Below, piece by piece: positions 1 to 7,299 of a DNA stretch of 20,217 bases. A model generated the notes under the pieces. That model was not told the origin of the DNA, ran no database searches, and worked only from the letters and a program-made list of their open reading frames with translations. Made by a program: the position numbers and the translations under genes. The DNA is from Nemertoderma westbladi. Its lineage: Eukaryota > Xenacoelomorpha > Nemertodermatida > Nemertodermatidae. The stretch lies in contig JAUCBJ010005918.1 in NCBI GenBank assembly GCA_032718475.1, positions 1 to 20,217 of the forward strand, written 5' to 3'. Every line of letters starts with the position of its first letter. Positions within the stretch are counted from its first letter, which is position 1.

Positions 1-45
1 TTTACTTTACACATAAGGTACATTTCCTATTTATTTATTACTCAC

Positions 46-258
46 TTCTAGGTGCGCTTTATCGAAGAATAATGAGGTAAACTCATTACTGCAGAAATAA
101 TGAGGGCGGATACGTCGTGACTCATTATCGAATACTTCCTCAAGCACGACATCGGCCTTAAGTACCCAAACGGGGTCCACTATTCGAAAACAGGGACACG
201 GCCTACCGTAGTAGGTGCCCCTGCACACTGCCCCTCTGCATCCTTGGACGATGTTGAT
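46..258 (-). CDS. Internal exon of an uncharacterised Cys-rich (OB-fold-like) gene family
   Basis: This is a 71-codon open stretch with both splice borders visible on the minus strand. A TTTACAG acceptor ends at 259, and a GTGAGT donor begins at 45, directly after the codon for E in HLE; both borders are phase 0. The peptide carries C-RGAV-C, then GRPCPC, giving C-x4-C-x8-C-x-C, followed by FCSNEFTSLFF. The plus-strand gene at 9457-10165 shows the same order (VCGGALC, GRDCPC, then a W/V-rich stretch and SRRFLNSF), so the two are diverged paralogues. The rest of the gene is not found: the downstream exon lies off the left edge and no upstream exon could be recognised within 2 kb. It could be a decayed copy, but the intact frame and both good splice signals argue for a real exon. 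The function is unknown; the four Cys may bind a metal (inference). Confidence 0.6.
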
Positions 259-270
259 CTGTAAATACAA

Positions 271-2020
271 AATATATTGTGTGAAAATATATTACAATAT
301 CTTCATAAAATACCTTTTAGGGTTAGCCACAAAATGACCACTCTAATAAATATATCCGATTGAAAAAATTAAGGTTGTGGGGTTGGGTTGATCTCTAACT
401 GCAACTGATACATACACTAACAGGAGCAGAGAGCAGTTGAGATTCCCCTCTATTTCGACGCTGTTCCACTTCAATATGATGGTCGCAATGCCACCCATTG
501 GTTGCTGGACGATGACACAGAAGATACCGCAAGGGGGCGTTGCTGTCTATTCCAATAACAATTATTTAATTTTTACTGGTTGAAGAAACGGCACCTAAAG
601 ATAAATCTACTCCTGCTTGGAGTGCAGGTGTCATTGATGGAAAGTGATCAGGAGTGATGAAGTGATGGGAAGTGATGAACTGGGAATATCTACTGCTATA
701 AACTCCTGCCCCAAAATTTATTGTACAGCAGGCCTGTTATTTTTATCTAATATGGCTAGTTCGCACCGGTAGCAAAAACCGCTTACTGTAGCTCTAGCTA
801 ATGTTAAAAAATCCCACATGATTCACAATTGTTTCTATTTCCCTTCCTGCGTGGCATTTTATAAGTTTTTGAATGAGTTGTAACAGCATTTCATAGGAAT
901 GGCCTTGAAGATGCGGTAGTTTACTGCGATTGATAAATAGGTGGTCAAATCCACCTATTAGCGATTTCCTATAAGAATGGCGGATTTCCTGAGCGATATA
1001 GATTGGCTTCGCTTCCTTGACACAATTCGGTAAAATAAATTTTTTGTTATGATAGTAATATTCCTTGCCACTTTTTGTTAATTAAAGGAAACTTGGGTAG
1101 ATTTTTGTTTGTGGTGGAAATTAACGCGATTACAGAAAATAAGCGAAACTTTTCTTATCCTTTACACATTTAATTTTATCTGAATTATGGTGATCTTTCT
1201 AGATTTATCAATTTGTTCCAATTTTTCATTGCCGGCTCCTGTATGTAAATTGAAATTTGGCCAGCCCACCAGTTTTATTCTCGGGCCTAAATTAATATAA
1301 TCGAAATGTAGGCCAAGTTACATATTAGATTTGAGTTAAAAAATGATTAATTAAGCTCTTATTAAGGTCTTTGTAAAATAAAATTTATTGATATTTTATA
1401 ATTACATTATGTTGAATTAAATAATGAACATATAAATTTTAAATAAATAAACGACAATTAAGTGTCTTAATAGATACTGTATACCACAGGTTTGTTTGTG
1501 TATTATAATCTGCAAAGAATGATCAGGATTATAAATCGATGTTTGTTTGTATCTCAACAGATATAATTATTATTTGTTTATCATCTCAGTTTTTGCAACA
1601 AAACTGTCTAATGTGTCTATTCTTGAATCCTTGAGATAATTCAAAATACAATTTTTTGAGGATTTTTCCATATCGCATCAAAGTGGTAGTGTACTGTAGT
1701 AGACTTGTGCCGGACTTCACATTTTCTGCGCTATCTCAAGAATAACTAAGTTTGGACCCATTTGATGACATTTGATGCATGCAGGAAGTTCTTTCTTGAT
1801 TCATTGATCTTTCATTAATGTGTTATATTGTTAGAATTTTAATTGTGGTGCATTGCTCAAAATTTCAACCCCCTTGGGATCCGTCAAGATATCGATGAAA
1901 TTTAGATAATTTTTTTTTACCTTAATTCTTTAACATTTGGCAACTTTTGCGCACCGGTAGAACAACGAAATCTAAAAAAAAAGTAAAAAACGTACCACCC
2001 TAGTGTACGTGTCATTAGAT
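271..2020. other. AT-rich non-coding stretch, no gene seen
   Basis: No convincing coding frame is present on either strand. A less AT-rich islet at about 420-560 has no recognisable product. On the minus strand a pyrimidine-rich tract ends in an AG near 420, but the frame after it closes quickly. GTGATGR-type short repeats lie at about 640-690. A small perfect hairpin (9-bp arms AATAGGTGG, 6-nt loop) sits at 936-959. The remainder is simple AT-rich DNA, perhaps intron of the gene whose exon lies at 46-258. Confidence 0.5.
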
Positions 2021-2158
2021 GCTAACTACTGTATAAATATAAAAGATCAACCGGGGTTGCTAGCTAGAATTTTGTGTGTGTGTATTGGAATATAAAAGAA
2101 ATTCTAACTACTGTATAAACTTGAAAATATATGAAAGAATTGCTAACTACTGTATAAA
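2021..2158 (+). repeat. Three direct copies of a TAACTACTGTATAAA motif
   Basis: The motif TAACTACTGTATAAA occurs near 2022, 2104 and 2143, with spacings of about 82 and 39 bp and little similarity in the bases between copies. The related words TACTGTA and TACAGTA recur elsewhere in the window. The function is unknown. Confidence 0.6.
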
Positions 2159-2235
2159 TTGCACCAAGTTTAGTTTACCATCCTTTGTCGTGGGGCCTAC
2201 TGTACTGGCGATTAAGTGTAGGTTTTCCCGTCTGA

Positions 2236-2590
2236 TTAGATATTTTTTTCCCTGTTTTTCCGATCTGCCCAGTCCCTGCATTTGTATCCTAAAACAATTC
2301 TGAAGGGTCCCTGGTAGTACTTGCACCCTGGATGTTTATCTAGGAAGTGTTCCCCTATTGCCTCCTTCCGGTTGCCATTCCGTACTGAGTTGCAGTGTTT
2401 CATCATGCGGTCCCTAATCCACCCAATGCTCTCCCCTATGTAATTTTCCATAATTCCTCTACACTCACATATCGTACATATTATTTCGTAGTGATTCGTA
2501 CATTACATTGCGTACTGTACAAATCTTGTTTCTCTGTTTAACCACGCTCCTCCCATTGACAACCTTCCACCTGACATTGTAATCGATGTC
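2236..2590 (-). pseudogene. GIY-YIG endonuclease-like retroelement fragment
   Basis: Reading leftward, the frame gives YEIICTICECRG, then ENYIGES, WIRDRMMKHCNSVRNG and IGEHFLDKHPGC. This is the order of a GIY-YIG nuclease core: a Y-x-I-x-C strand with Cys pairs, the YIG strand, an R..M..H helix, and a G-x-HF..H motif. In animals such cores are typical of Penelope-like and related retroelements (family knowledge). Just upstream (2500-2590) a neighbouring frame reads VVNGRSVVKQRNKICTVRNV, which fits the Cys/basic region that usually precedes the nuclease, so a small frameshift near 2500 is likely. The fragment ends at a stop at 2236, with no reverse transcriptase beside it. It is degenerate and not expected to be active. 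Confidence 0.55.
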
Positions 2591-2958
2591 AACAGGTCTG
2601 CCCCATCTAGATCGCTCGCTCTAGGGAACATTTGTGCCCACAATACCAAGGAGGATCCATTGTCAGACAGAATAAGCTTGCACTATTGTTTGTAATTTGG
2701 AGACAACAAAATATGTATTGTTTGTACAGAGATCATTGGTTCCAAATAATATAACAATGATGCAGGGTTTATTCTGCCATTGTTGGATAATCTCCTGGGT
2801 ATTGTGGTTCGCAAATGTTACCCCAGCGCGCGGCTGGAACTTAACATTTGCGACTGATGGTGACAGCCCGAAGTTGCGTTCCGTTTGACTGTTTACAAAG
2901 CTCGATAGATGAACAGCATGGGGAGACCACAATATATTAACCTTGTGTATGTGGTCGT
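2591..2958 (-). pseudogene. SGNH/GDSL hydrolase-like fragment, copy B
   Basis: The minus-strand frame reads VNILWSPHAVHLSSF, then FGLSPSVANVKFQPRAG, TFANHN, and PCIIVILFGTND. These match the layout of an SGNH hydrolase: block I (usually GDSH), a Gly-containing block II, and block III (GxND, here GTND). The catalytic region is damaged, because the block I GDS is replaced by WSP. The frame stops at 2663; similarity to copy A continues past that stop as QWILLGIVGTN, so there are at least two disabling changes. SGNH domains of this kind occur inside ORFs of some metazoan retroelements (CR1 and Ngaro types, from family knowledge). The fragment runs almost directly into the GIY-YIG remnant, so the two may once have been one polyprotein (inference). 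Confidence 0.5.
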
Positions 2959-3059
2959 ATTGACACACGCAAGATGGAGGCCATATTCGTATTACCTCAG
3001 CCACGCCACCATCCTGCTGTTTTTAGCCACACGCCGCGAATCAAAATTGGGGTCCACAG

Positions 3060-3420
3060 GTATTCTCTTCGGGGCGCATTGACCGCAGGACAATTTGTGC
3101 CCATAAATCGGAGGAGGCTCCATTGGATGAATATTCCGTTATCATTGCCTTCATTCAATTTGGTGACAACAAAATCTGTCTCTCTCACACACTGATCATT
3201 GCCTCTAAACATTAGAACAATGATACATGGTTTCTTCTCCCAATGTCTCATAACCTCTCCCGGATTATGGTCAGCAAAGGTCCTCCCAGATCACGGCTGA
3301 AAGTGAACTCGAGAAACTGCTGGATGCAGGCCAAAGTTACAATCAACACTGTGATCATTATGGCCATGAAACCCAAAGAGTCTATCTGGGTGAGATGAAC
3401 CCATGATTCTGATTACGTGG
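3060..3420 (-). pseudogene. SGNH/GDSL hydrolase-like fragment, copy A
   Basis: This is a second copy of the same domain, about 465 bp upstream of copy B on the minus strand. It reads VIRIMGSSHPDRLFGF (block I, with GSS in place of GDS), CNFGLHPAVSRVHFQP, a stop codon (TGA at 3291-3293), then TFADHN, RHWEKKPCIIVLMF and RGNDQ (block III). Copy B matches in the same order (FGLSPSVANVKFQP, TFANHN, KPCIIVILFGTND), and after block III both share FVV-x-KL and QW-x-LL. The two copies have diverged a lot, so the duplication is old. This one is also inactive, because of the in-frame stop and the altered block I. Confidence 0.5.
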
Positions 3421-3614
3421 ACATGCAGATGAAAGATCTGGAGTTGAGAGCTATATACTGTATTATTAACCATTCCTATCCAATAGGATCGTACCGCATT
3501 ATTACAGTATTAACAGCATATCCATATAACAAATACTACAGTTAGTAGTTGCCAAAAAGGCAAAAGCCTAAACCGGGTCATGAGTCTCTTTACTCTCACA
3601 GTCAGTCTCTATCA

Positions 3615-4560
3615 TCAATCCCTATCTTTGGTACGTAGCAGAGGGACATCCAGAACATAATCTTTAAGGTATCCAGGAAGAGTGCGATTGCGAGTGGGTC
3701 GAGGCGGATGCTCTGGAGCATTGTCATCAGTATCTGTTGGAGGTTGCTGAGATGATAGGGAGCATCCTTGAGTTTGCTGGCCCTTTCTTGTGGGTGGAGG
3801 GCCCCAGACCCATGTTGACGAGCGCTGATCAGGTATTTCATAGTGGAACGGCTTCACGTCATCGATATGACGGCGTCGGGTTCTGCCATCTACTGCCTTC
3901 ACGAGAACTCTGTTACCTTGTTGTTCTACTACAGTGTAGGGGGTTGACTCATATTTTGTATCAAATTTATGTTTGCGGGCTCGATTGCGTATGAGCACCT
4001 GACAACCTGGTGTCAAGTAGGTGGATTTGCAGTGCCTGGAGGCATTTGCTTTATCCGTTCGACGGTGCTTCTGTTCGCGGTCATGTTCCCGAGCGTCGTT
4101 GACCTGTTGATCGGAAATGGACTTCCGTGGGAAGCTGGAGCGGTATCCGTGTCGGAGGAGAACGTCGCCTGGGGCAACACCAGTTGCAGTATGGGGGGTA
4201 GAACGGTAGTTTGCCAGGGTTTGTGATAAGGCTTCTTTCAGCGGTTGCCTGTTGTTATGAGCTATTTTCATGGCCTTGCCGAGGGGCTTCATAAAGGTTT
4301 CAGAGGGGTTTCCCTGCGGGTGGTATTCATACACTTTCGTGTGGGATATGCCCCGCTAGCGGGAGAAAGTTGTGAACTCCTTTGAATTAAACGGGGGCCC
4401 ATTATCTGAACGATGGATTTCTGGGTTACCAAAGTTGTCATAGATATCGCCCAAGGCAGTGAGAACAGGCGCTGATGAAGTGGAAGGTACAATGGTGGCT
4501 GCTGGAAATCTTGAGAGTGAGTCTTGAGCTACAAGCACATGTTGTCCTGTTGGCATAATC
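3615..4560 (-). pseudogene. Ty3/gypsy retrotransposon integrase, 5'-truncated, one stop
   Basis: One minus-strand frame runs from about 4556 to 3615 with a single in-frame TAG at 4356-4358. It starts in the middle of the integrase core (MPTGQHVLVAQDSLSRF, with the first catalytic Asp), then gives RSDNGPPFNSKEF (second Asp). After the stop come YHPQGNPSETFMKPLGKA (catalytic Glu), ANYRSTPHTATGVAP, and a C-terminal GPY/F-like module (TPYTVVEQQGNRVLVKAVDG, then RRRHIDDVKPF). The tail ends PGYLKDYVLD, as gypsy pol proteins often do. Protease, reverse transcriptase, RNase H and the integrase zinc finger are missing; upstream of about 4560 the sequence stops looking like a gypsy element. No LTR could be recognised on either side. 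The intact frame apart from one nonsense codon suggests a fairly young fragment. No chromodomain is seen. Confidence 0.85.
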
Positions 4561-4800
4561 CTCGTATTTTTCGTATGGGCAGAAAACCCCGTAAAGACAT
4601 TATCAATAATTGCAGAATTGAGTATTTAACTGGTATCAGTGTATACTGTAGCCTATATCAAGAGAAGTATCATATCAATATAGCAACAGGGTCACTACAA
4701 TACAAAGACCAAAGACCGAAATAACAAATAGTGTTAACTTTCGCTTATTGTTTTGGTTCCGCTAATACGCCTATGTAACCTGATCATTTACTAACCTTCT

Positions 4801-4922
4801 CCTTTAAATAGCAATGGGACATAACGCTCTTTGGGACCTACGCTTTTTGGGACGCAAGGCGACTTTACCTCTTTGTTTTGTACAGGTCCCAAAGAGTGTT
4901 AGGTGCCATTGCCATTTAAAGG
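4801..4922. repeat. Long hairpin inside the foldback MITE
   Basis: The arms 4801-4839 and 4884-4922 are 39 bp each and pair with about four mismatches around a 44-bp loop. Each arm begins or ends with CCTTTAAAT or its complement. The TTAA used by the nested element lies directly after the right arm. Related sequence (GTCCCATTGCCATTTAAAGG) occurs at 18485-18503. Confidence 0.8.
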
Positions 4923-5027
4923 TTAACCCCTTCAGTACGGGAAACAGAGACAATTTACACCCCAGAACCGGGTAAAATTCAAACCAAAATTCAAATTTCA
5001 CACCATTACGTCTCATGAACATATCAA

Positions 5028-5099
5028 ATGAACGGCTCATCAGATATAATCTGATGAGCCGTTCATAATATATATTCCATCAGATATAATCTGATGGAA
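5028..5099. repeat. Twin perfect hairpins sharing one core
   Basis: Hairpin 1 has 18-bp arms at 5028-5045 and 5049-5066; hairpin 2 has 11-bp arms at 5075-5085 and 5089-5099. Both have the same 3-nt ATA loop, and their inner stems are identical (ATCAGAT-ATA-ATCTGAT). They lie about 100 bp inside the left end of the TTAA element, where subterminal transposase-binding repeats could be expected (inference). Confidence 0.9.
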
Positions 5100-5103
5100 T
5101 TCA

Positions 5104-5350
5104 TATAAATTGATTTAGAAATTTCAAACTTGTTTTTTTCGGCGGGTGCCAATTTTTGGTGCCAGCACCAAATTTTGAAATATGTCAATTTTGTAAATTG
5201 ATTGTGTGAAACTTGTTTTTTACGCAATTGGGGTTTTTTGATGTTCTGGTTTCAATGAAATATATACGAGTTGCACCAAGCGTATCAAACGATGGGGCAT
5301 TTCAGAAATGTATTCCATTAGAATCAGCGCCCTAGAAAACCTGAAAATGT
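5104..5350. repeat. Segment shared in inverted orientation with 15329-15868
   Basis: Successive blocks match the reverse complement of the second TTAA element: 5104-5180 with 15785-15868, 5225-5295 with 15678-15770, and 5300-5350 with 15329-15395. The block at 5150-5176 is a near-palindrome around GGTGCCAGCACC. The second copy carries about 280 extra bp between two of these blocks. This shows that the two elements are members of one family. Confidence 0.85.
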
Positions 5351-5481
5351 GAATTTATGTGAATTTATCTGATATATTGAAGCCTACCTTCTTGAACCAG
5401 ATATGGCTCTTTCTAACAGGGTTGTATGCAGATATATATTGGTCTTGACGATCAACTCCAACCATGTTCCGGTTATACTCC

Positions 5482-5823
5482 TCAATATGTCAGAAACAGT
5501 TTACCGTAATCTACAGGCCCAAAGTCATCGCCGTCAGAAACTCCCGTAACTTTCCAACCAGGTTTACCGGTAAATACACAGGGGTGATCACTCGCATAAC
5601 TGTCTGCATTAGGAGAAATAAACACAAACTCACTAGGACCACTAGTTGCTGTCTCCTCGCTAGTTGTTGTCTCCTCGTCATCGCCAGTATCCGATTCATC
5701 TCCTTCAACACTTCCTTCCTCGTCATCTCCTTCGAGGCCATCTTCACTACCACTATCAACAGTCTCAAACCCGTAGTAACTTACAGGTCTAGTTTTTCGC
5801 TTAGGCCTACTGCTGTCACCCAT
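5482..5823 (-). CDS. Acidic N-terminal fragment of a putative TTAA-element protein
   Basis: This is a 113-residue frame from an ATG at 5823. Residues 1-15 are basic (RPKRKTRP, nuclear-localisation-like). Residues 24-62 are a D/E/S/T-rich acidic run. The end is a FTGKPGWKVTGVSD / FGPVDYGK segment. Long acidic N-termini are common in piggyBac transposases, and the ORF lies inside TTAA-bounded inverted repeats. However, no DDD catalytic core follows, so the assignment rests on context. A possible splice donor (GTAAAC at the DYG codons) lies just before the stop. It may be the only surviving part of a transposase or an unrelated captured ORF. The low-complexity acidic codons also leave a long frame open on the other strand. 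Confidence 0.5.
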   Translation of the reverse strand: MGDSSRPKRKTRPVSYYGFETVDSGSEDGLEGDDEEGSVEGDESDTGDDEETTTSEETATSGPSEFVFISPNADSYASDHPCVFTGKPGWKVTGVSDGDDFGPVDYGKLFLTY

Positions 5824-5915
5824 CAGTATAGAACTGTATAGAATGCAGTGTAGGCTACAGTATACAGTATATCCTACCTATTCCAGTATTCCATTAGTCA
5901 ACTTAAAGCCTATTG

Positions 5916-6002
5916 AACTTGGTATTTTAAATCTCCCGCGCACTACTGTATATAAGTTATAGGAGGCTTCTATAGTGCGCGGGAGGTTTAAATTACTAAG
6001 TT
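5916..6002. repeat. GC-rich inverted repeat upstream of the acidic ORF
   Basis: The arms 5916-5945 and 5973-6002 are about 30 bp with roughly four mismatches around a 27-bp spacer. The inner ends CTCCCGCGCACTA and TAGTGCGCGGGAG are perfect complements. The repeat lies about 95 bp upstream of the ATG at 5823 on the minus strand, so it could be promoter structure or a small nested palindromic insertion. Confidence 0.85.
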
Positions 6003-6360
6003 TCTGTCACCGGGTGAATGTCAAGACTGGTTAAAATGCATTGAACTTATGACGAGTGCATGCTCGTCACCGTGGTGGTAGTGATGATGAGCACCCGCTC
6101 GTCCCCGTACTGAAGGGGTTAATAATAAAGGAGCAGCTCACAGACGCTTGATGGGGGATCAACAACATTAAACGCAACTTAACAACTGTTACAATATTAT
6201 GCAGGTCTTTATTATTTTGGTCTTGGGTCTTTGTTTTGTAGTCACTCTATAGCAACAGCGTTTAGGCGTATGTCTAATATATATTGCAAATATAATACAA
6301 TAGGCAGGCAGATAGGCCTATGATGAAAGACAAGCTTAAAATATAGGCCTAATAATAAAA

Positions 6361-6486
6361 CTAACCATGGAATGGAAGTACCGCTGGTAGACCCCTCTCA
6401 CGTCGCGGGCATGTTGTCCGATTGTGTTTCCGTTTGCCTTCAGTACCAAGGCAGTGAGTACAAATCGTCGCCTTTCTCTTCGGCAT
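6361..6486 (-). CDS. 41-residue zinc-knuckle-like ORF, possible transposase C-terminal remnant
   Basis: The ORF starts at an ATG at 6486 and stops at TAG 6361-6363. It reads MPKRKATICTHCLGTEGK and continues with RKHNRTTCPRRERG, giving C-x2-C-x8-H-x4-C at residues 9, 12, 21 and 26, followed by LPAVLPFHG. Basic Cys-rich tails of this type close piggyBac-like transposases, and CCHC knuckles close some MULE transposases (family knowledge). It lies about 100 bp outside the MITE, on the same strand as the acidic ORF but upstream of it, so the two cannot be one collinear gene. An AG preceded by a short pyrimidine stretch just before the ATG could make it an exon. It is more GC-rich than its surroundings, which supports coding origin. 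Function is unproven. Confidence 0.4.
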   Translation of the reverse strand: MPKRKATICTHCLGTEGKRKHNRTTCPRRERGLPAVLPFHG

Positions 6487-6725
6487 CTTGACTGCTTGAT
6501 GAACACGGTTAATCAATATGATAACAATAAAGTATTGAAATATATAGAAGTATTGAAGTAAGAAACTATGGCATCAATTCAAGAATAATTAGGTTTGGCC
6601 AACAATGGCGCCTGGAAGCCCTTAAAATATATAGTTTACTTAATCAATTGCAGAATTGAGTTTACACAAACTCTAGAATCCAATATACTAAGACTGAGAT
6701 TGTTGTAGTAATAGTTGGACCTAAA

Positions 6726-7170
6726 CCAATTACTGAGGACTCTGAAGGACTCATCAGTATAGAAACCTCTGAAAGGACACATTCTATTGGTCGAATGCTT
6801 GCAAGAAATAAGTAATGTTAAGGATGAGACCTCACAGAGCCATAGTGAGACACAACACTTTCTATTGGTTGTTTATACATAAACTGCAGAAAGGTAATAT
6901 CTACCAAGGTAGTGTGGGGAATGTTCTTTGAAGTAATGTTAGACCACTGTCTGAGACAGGAGGAAGAGTGACACTGGGCCTTCATTTCCTATTGGTCGTC
7001 GCATACATCAAAGTCCAAACCAATCTTGATGTGTATCATTGGCGCGGTATACATCTGAAGAATGTTCCTTGTGGTGTGGTGATAGTCTACTTGCTGCCGC
7101 GGGCGAGGTCTTTGAATGCCTCATCAGTATAGAGACAGTGTCAGGCCAAACCTTGTGTGTTCAGTATAAA
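6726..7170 (+). promoter_or_regulatory. CCAAT-rich TATA promoter of the gene at 7195-10165
   Basis: Six CCAAT/ATTGG boxes lie upstream of a TATAAA at 7165-7170: CCAAT at 6726 and 7020, ATTGG at 6786, 6864, 6991 and 7038. Three of them share the context CTATTGGT. About 130 bp downstream of the TATA a consensus splice donor (GAG|GTAAGT, 7299/7300) ends a stretch that contains no ATG, as expected for a 5' untranslated first exon. Multiple CCAAT boxes suggest NF-Y control (inference). An AATAAA at 7190-7195 close to the TATA leaves open that this is a solo LTR acting as promoter. Confidence 0.5.
6735..7137 (+). repeat. Pair of about 30-bp direct repeats bracketing the promoter
   Basis: The segments 6736-6766 and 7106-7137 align with about six mismatches and share the exact word CTCATCAGTATAGA. 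The same word (CATCAGTATAGA) occurs again at 5821-5832, overlapping the start codon of the acidic ORF. The meaning is unknown. Confidence 0.6.
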
Positions 7171-7194
7171 TCCTAAGGCAATTCAGCAATAAAG

Positions 7195-7299
7195 GTAATA
7201 AGTTTATTCTACCTGTTATAGTTTGTAGCATTCACTGAAAGATTTTTGGATTCGTACCGTATCAGTTCGTCCATCGTTTATTTTCTACGAATATTTGAG
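7195..7299 (+). other. Predicted non-coding first exon (5' UTR)
   Basis: Transcription should start about 25-30 bp after TATAAA (7165), near 7195. No ATG occurs from there to the donor GAG|GTAAGT at 7299/7300, which fits the consensus perfectly. The next acceptor in the model is TTTTTAG ending at 8475. The exon start is an estimate. Confidence 0.45.

Larger units (their letters stand above)
4923..6122. mobile_element. piggyBac-like TTAA element (non-autonomous or decayed)
   Basis: The element spans 4927-6118 between two TTAA target duplications (4923-4926 and 6119-6122). Its ends are perfect 15-bp inverted repeats, CCCCTTCAGTACGGG. TTAA targets and ends starting with CCC are hallmarks of the piggyBac superfamily (established). 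At about 1.19 kb it is too short for a complete transposase. It contains twin hairpins (5028-5099), a stretch at 5104-5350 shared with a second TTAA element at 14961-16178, an acidic ORF (5482-5823, minus), and a GC-rich inverted repeat (5916-6002). It sits inside the foldback MITE, so it inserted later. Confidence 0.85.
4679..6257. mobile_element. Foldback MITE with 10-11 bp TSD, host of a nested insertion
   Basis: The direct repeat TATAGCAACAG flanks the unit (4679-4689 and 6248-6258). Inside it are terminal inverted repeats: GGGTCACTACAATACAAAG on the left, and GAGTGACTACAAAACAAAG read from the right end. A long TSD is typical of Mutator-like elements (inference). Removing the TTAA element inside leaves about 360 bp made of two inverted halves. 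The core word TTATTGTTTTGGTT (about 4746) is shared with the MITE at 18416-18635 and with the tandem array at 10441-11110. There is no transposase, so the element is non-autonomous. Confidence 0.75.

Noticed and set aside
3480-3610. Possible LTR and polypurine tract after the gypsy pol stop
   Set aside because: GAGAGTAAAGAGA is purine-rich, but no matching second LTR or clear TG...CA limits could be found.
3737-4226. Two plus-strand frames of 85 residues
   Set aside because: Both are antisense to the gypsy integrase, which has clear catalytic motifs.
4607-4625. Shared word TTGCAGAATTGAGT with 6648-6661
   Set aside because: The match is about 16 bp and does not extend on either side, so it is not enough to claim a repeat.
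5051-5070. CTGATGAG, as in a hammerhead ribozyme core
   Set aside because: The required GAAA strand and the stem-loop arrangement are not present nearby; the word is part of a simple perfect hairpin.
5464-5841. Plus-strand frame of 125 residues overlapping the acidic ORF
   Set aside because: It is the antisense of the acid-rich minus-strand frame; its composition (T/S/R/C-rich, no motif) is what the complement of GAN/TCN-rich codons gives.
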